Program-made: the position numbers and the translations under genes | Shown here: piece after piece, positions 5,617 to 8,370 of the stretch | Layout of the letters: each line of letters begins with the position of its first letter | How positions within the stretch are numbered: position 1 is the stretch's first letter | Assembly (NCBI GenBank): GCA_014381385.1 | Contig: JACNLR010000105.1 | Coordinates: 1 to 8,370, forward strand | Direction: 5' to 3' | DNA from: Planctomycetota bacterium | Lineage (GTDB): Bacteria > Planctomycetota > Phycisphaerae > Phycisphaerales > SM1A02 | Length of the DNA: 8,370 nucleotides | Notes under the pieces: model-generated | What the model saw: only the letters and a program-made list of their open reading frames with translations | Told to the model about the DNA's origin: nothing | The model's database searches: none

Positions 5617-6221
5617 GCCTTTAACACGGATAAACCATGTTCCTTTCGCTGCTGATTTAGCCACGTGAATGCTGCATTTTCGTGCGAAACTATTTTAACT
5701 ATTTGTGTTGCGGTGATTTGCAAAGTGCTAGCTGCAGTTTTCATATCAAATTCACTTGCAAAAATAACATCGAGTAGTTCAGCAAGAATGCATGGATAAT
5801 CGCGATGTTTCGGGTTGATCGCAAGTGAATCGCCAGAACGTCTTTCTTCCCAAAGAGCAGAATTCGTATACACAGACAGGTCAAGTTCTCGCCGCAGTTG
5901 AATGGCAAGCGTTCTCCTTAACCTACTAATTGCCATTTTCCTATTTTCGCTCTGCCTTCTTCGTTCCGTTGCTTCGCCACTTACATTTGATGGCATGTGC
6001 GTTGCTGTGCAAGCAGTAGCTTTACGATTACGATGTTGACCACCAGGACCACTTGCACGTCCAAAATCAAATATAACATCTTTTAACAGCGTTTCTTCTT
6101 CTGCCATTGCAGGGTGCTGACCTTCGATAATTTTATGTCCGCTTGGTTCAAAAGCAGAAAGCGGAGGTAAAAGATCGTTAGCTCGGCTAGATTTCTTATT
6201 TTTGTTTTTTTGCATTTTCAT
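5613..6221 (-). CDS. Peptide chain release factor-like GGQ-domain protein
   Basis: This 202-aa protein has a class-I release-factor catalytic domain. After a Lys/Ser-rich N terminus and a linker comes GRASGPGGQHRNRKATA (54-70, GGQ at 60-62), then the RF-like segment THMPSNVSGEATERRRQSENRKMAISRLRR. The GGQ loop enters the ribosomal peptidyl-transferase centre and triggers peptidyl-tRNA hydrolysis. It lacks the stop-codon-recognition domains of RF1 and RF2. Unlike ArfB, it ends not in a basic tail but in about 85 residues that include INPKHRDYPCILAELLDVI and a helix-turn-helix-like AASTLQITATQIVKIV. A role in ribosome rescue or non-canonical release is inferred. The ATG at 6221 starts 9 nt after the tsaD stop without a clear Shine-Dalgarno; an ATG two codons on (6215) is an alternative. 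Its stop overlaps the M20 start by 4 bp. Confidence 0.85.
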   Translation of the reverse strand: MKMQKNKNKKSSRANDLLPPLSAFEPSGHKIIEGQHPAMAEEETLLKDVIFDFGRASGPGGQHRNRKATACTATHMPSNVSGEATERRRQSENRKMAISRLRRTLAIQLRRELDLSVYTNSALWEERRSGDSLAINPKHRDYPCILAELLDVIFASEFDMKTAASTLQITATQIVKIVSHENAAFTWLNQQRKEHGLSVLKA

Positions 6222-6230
6222 GGAGTAACT

Positions 6231-7274
6231 TTATGAAGCAATACCTTTTGGCGAAGCGGTAACGTTGAGTTGGTCACGGTGACCAATCTCAAACAAGTGG
6301 TATCCGAGTCCTGCAATCATCGCTGCGTTATCTACGCAATACTCGAAATCAGGAAGGTGGATTGGAATGTTGCAACTTGTTGCAGTCTCTTCAAGTTGTT
6401 TTCGCAGAAGGGTATTCGCTAGAACACCACCACCTGCAACTATACATCTTACCTCATTGTGTTCAATTGCGTGTTGAATGCCGTGTATTATCGAATCAAC
6501 AGCAGCGTGTTGGAAAGATGCTGCCCAATCAAAAATATCTTGTTCATTTAAATCTTCGATGCTGTTTGGAAAAACATTTTTTCCTTCTTTACGAATTGGA
6601 TTTCCTCGTACTCCATAAAGGAGCGCGGTCTTTAACCCGCTGAATGAAAAGTCGGGTCTACTCCCTTTTGTTTTTGGTCTGGGCAATGTGTGGACGGGTG
6701 AACCCTTTGCTGCTGCAACATCTATACGTGCTCCACCGGGCCAACCCAACCCAAGTATGGAGGCTGCCTTATCAAAAGCTTCGCCGGCGGCATCATCGAT
6801 GGTCTTGCCTAAGCAAACGGCTTCGACTGGATTACGTAAGTATAAAATCGATGTGTGACCTCCCGAAACAACAAGACCAAGAGCAGGGTACTGTACATCT
6901 TCACCATCGAGAACGGGCGCCCAAAGATGCGCCATGACATGGTCGAGTGTGATCAGTGGTATTTCAAGTGACCATGCTAATGCCTTGGCTGCTGAAACAC
7001 CAACTAGAAGCGAGCCAATTAGTCCGGGTCGATTTGCAACTGCGATTGCATCAATTTCCTCAAGGCGGATATTCGCTTGCTCAATCGCTTGTGAAATTAC
7101 AGGAAGAATACGTTGAATATGCGCTCTGCTTGCAATTTCTGGAACTACACCACCGTACTTGACATGCAATGCATCTTGAGAAGCAACTACGTTTGAAAGC
7201 ACAACGCGACCATTTCTAACTACCGACGCGGCTGTTTCATCGCAACTTGATTCAATTCCTAAAACTAGAGTCAT
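6231..7274 (-). CDS. tsaD: tRNA N6-adenosine threonylcarbamoyltransferase TsaD
   Basis: TsaD transfers threonylcarbamoyl from TC-AMP to A37 of ANN-decoding tRNAs (t6A), acting with TsaB and TsaE, which are not in this window. The 347-aa product has the Kae1/TsaD ASKHA fold from its start. Visible motifs are LGIESSCDETAAS (5-17), the GGVVPEIASRAH segment (41-52), the metal-binding pair H112/H116 in LDHVMAHLWAP, SGGHT (137-141), the nucleotide-binding region TIDDAAGEAFDKAA (158-171), DFSFSGLKTAL, VAGGGVLAN (279-287) and the third metal ligand D315 in CVDNAAMIA. Length is typical. The ATG at 7274 is preceded by AAAGGTGG about 9 nt upstream. It lies 25 nt after the S41 peptidase stop and 9 nt before the release-factor-like gene, consistent with one transcript. 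Confidence 0.97.
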   Translation of the reverse strand: MTLVLGIESSCDETAASVVRNGRVVLSNVVASQDALHVKYGGVVPEIASRAHIQRILPVISQAIEQANIRLEEIDAIAVANRPGLIGSLLVGVSAAKALAWSLEIPLITLDHVMAHLWAPVLDGEDVQYPALGLVVSGGHTSILYLRNPVEAVCLGKTIDDAAGEAFDKAASILGLGWPGGARIDVAAAKGSPVHTLPRPKTKGSRPDFSFSGLKTALLYGVRGNPIRKEGKNVFPNSIEDLNEQDIFDWAASFQHAAVDSIIHGIQHAIEHNEVRCIVAGGGVLANTLLRKQLEETATSCNIPIHLPDFEYCVDNAAMIAGLGYHLFEIGHRDQLNVTASPKGIAS

Positions 7275-7299
7275 CAGGGAAATCCACCTTTGGGATTAA

Positions 7300-8370
7300 T
7301 TACTCTTCATTTTGGTCATCGTTTTCTTGTGAAGTAACAGATTCCAACCGCAATGAATCTAGGGCTGACTCAATGTTTCCAGCTTCAACTCGCCAAGTCC
7401 CGACGACGTCCCCATTTTCATCCGTCAGCGTCACAACAGCATTTTCTAGATTAGTCTCAGCTGGTATGAGCGATTCTTCCTCCTCATCGAGTTCTCCTTG
7501 CAATGCGACGAGCTCTTTATCTAGGTCAATCAACTCTTTGAGAATTTCGATTCGTTCTTTTGCAAGTTCTGTGACCGCTTCGCTTATGCCCGCAACAACA
7601 GGGTCTTCATCGGAAAGCGTTGGCCACGAATCAGTTGCAATTTTCTCGCGAATCGCAATAAGGCCTTGCGCAAGTTGATGGTCATTATAAATATCTTCAA
7701 TCCAATCAATGTCGCCACATGAAAAGAGTTCTGGTTCGTCGTTTGTAATAACTGTATAGGGCTCTCGACTCTTGTATCGTTCGCTTGCCTCTTTTCGTGT
7801 CTCTGTAATAACAAGTCCTACATTTGGGTCAACACCCCAGAGCCCGGTATCCTTAGAGAGTTTTTTATCGATAGTTCTGCCGTTTGCGAGGTCGTACCTT
7901 GCAGTCGTAAACTTCAACATGCCACCACTGGTAAGTTCAAGTACCTCTTGAACAGAACCTTTACCAAATGTCCGCATGCCAAGAATGGCAACACGATCAT
8001 TTGCTTGCAAACTTCCAGCGACGATTTCAGATGCAGAAGCAGAATTATTGTTGACGAGTATAAGTATTGGCACACCACCAAGAACGTGTTCTGGTTTTGC
8101 ATCCCACGAACGTTCTGGGTCGGCTCGACCAGTCACAGTAACAATAGTTCCCTCATCTAAAAACATATTTGAAATGGAAATTGCAGCAGAAAGTGAACCG
8201 CCGGGGTTGTCGCGCAAATCGATAACAAGTCCCTGAATAGTTCGATTGCTTTGCGCTTTTTGAAGCGCATCAATCAACTCCGTGGGCGTAGTTTCATTGA
8301 ACTGCCGAATGCTATTGTAAACAATGTCGTTCACATCATCAAGGCACCAAGCCCATTCCTTGTTTCGCCT
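7300..8370 (-). CDS. S41 family C-terminal processing peptidase (5' end outside window)
   Basis: The reading frame stays open to the right edge, so the 356 residues seen are the C-terminal part. An in-frame GTG at 8334 is not the true start, because the family sequence continues upstream (KEWAWCLDDVNDIVYNSI). The visible part holds the S41 catalytic core: LVIDLRDNPGGSLS (about 47-60 from the edge), the nucleophile in NNSASASEI (Ser112 by position) and the general base Lys137 in RTFGKGSVQ. Their 25-residue spacing equals that of E. coli Prc (S430/K455). GVDPNVGLVITETR ends the core. A PDZ domain and export signal would be expected further upstream. The C-terminal 95 residues are acidic, with a probable coiled coil (about 262-300) and a Asp/Glu/Asn-rich end. 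Likely role: periplasmic or envelope protein processing. First visible gene of an operon with tsaD. Confidence 0.93.
   Translation of the reverse strand, partial: RRNKEWAWCLDDVNDIVYNSIRQFNETTPTELIDALQKAQSNRTIQGLVIDLRDNPGGSLSAAISISNMFLDEGTIVTVTGRADPERSWDAKPEHVLGGVPILILVNNNSASASEIVAGSLQANDRVAILGMRTFGKGSVQEVLELTSGGMLKFTTARYDLANGRTIDKKLSKDTGLWGVDPNVGLVITETRKEASERYKSREPYTVITNDEPELFSCGDIDWIEDIYNDHQLAQGLIAIREKIATDSWPTLSDEDPVVAGISEAVTELAKERIEILKELIDLDKELVALQGELDEEEESLIPAETNLENAVVTLTDENGDVVGTWRVEAGNIESALDSLRLESVTSQENDDQNEE

Noticed and set aside
5617..5664. Upstream ATG at 5664 as the amidohydrolase start
   Set aside because: It would overlap the release-factor-like gene by about 50 bp and add a non-conserved basic leader; the ATGA start at 5616 fits the family length better.
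8332..8334. GTG at 8334 as the start of the S41 peptidase
   Set aside because: The frame remains open to the window edge with family-like sequence, so the gene begins outside the window.

Overview
The window looks like a piece of a bacterial chromosome of moderate GC content, most likely from the Planctomycetota (possibly a marine Phycisphaerae-type lineage). This placement is inferred from three things: a class-I release-factor-like GGQ protein with an unusual C-terminal domain, the style of the L7/L12 hinge (AGGAVMMAGP), and the mix of an S41 peptidase with an acidic tail, TsaD and an FHA-GAF-HD-GYP regulator. No 16S rRNA or other decisive marker is present, so the phylum call is only moderately secure.

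Layout, left to right. Positions 1-395 carry no gene I can support. They hold a GC-rich dyad, T-tracts and two near-identical 70-bp repeats, each closed by 14-15-bp inverted arms. A strong intrinsic terminator (396-430) then closes a minus-strand ribosomal protein operon, rplK-rplA-rplJ-rplL (read from 2659 down to 452). A 227-bp divergent intergenic region (2660-2886) has candidate back-to-back promoters and a perfect 23-bp tandem duplication. It separates rplK from a plus-strand gene for an FHA-GAF-HD-GYP cyclic-di-GMP phosphodiesterase-type regulator (2887-4407). That gene meets, tail to tail with a 9-bp overlap, a second minus-strand operon read from the right edge: S41 C-terminal processing peptidase (5' end outside the window), tsaD, a release-factor-like GGQ protein, and an M20 amidohydrolase whose ATG overlaps the preceding stop as ATGA.

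How the genes fit together. The two minus-strand operons are mostly about protein synthesis and turnover: ribosomal stalk and GTPase-centre proteins (L11, L1, L10, L7/L12), tRNA t6A37 modification (TsaD), a possible ribosome-rescue or peptide-release factor, and two hydrolases acting on proteins or amide bonds. The HD-GYP regulator is the only signalling gene.

Nothing here amounts to a clearly new multi-gene system. The items most worth a second look are the paired hairpin repeats downstream of rplL, the 23-bp duplication in front of a GTG start without a Shine-Dalgarno sequence, and the release-factor-like protein with its uncharacterised C-terminal half.
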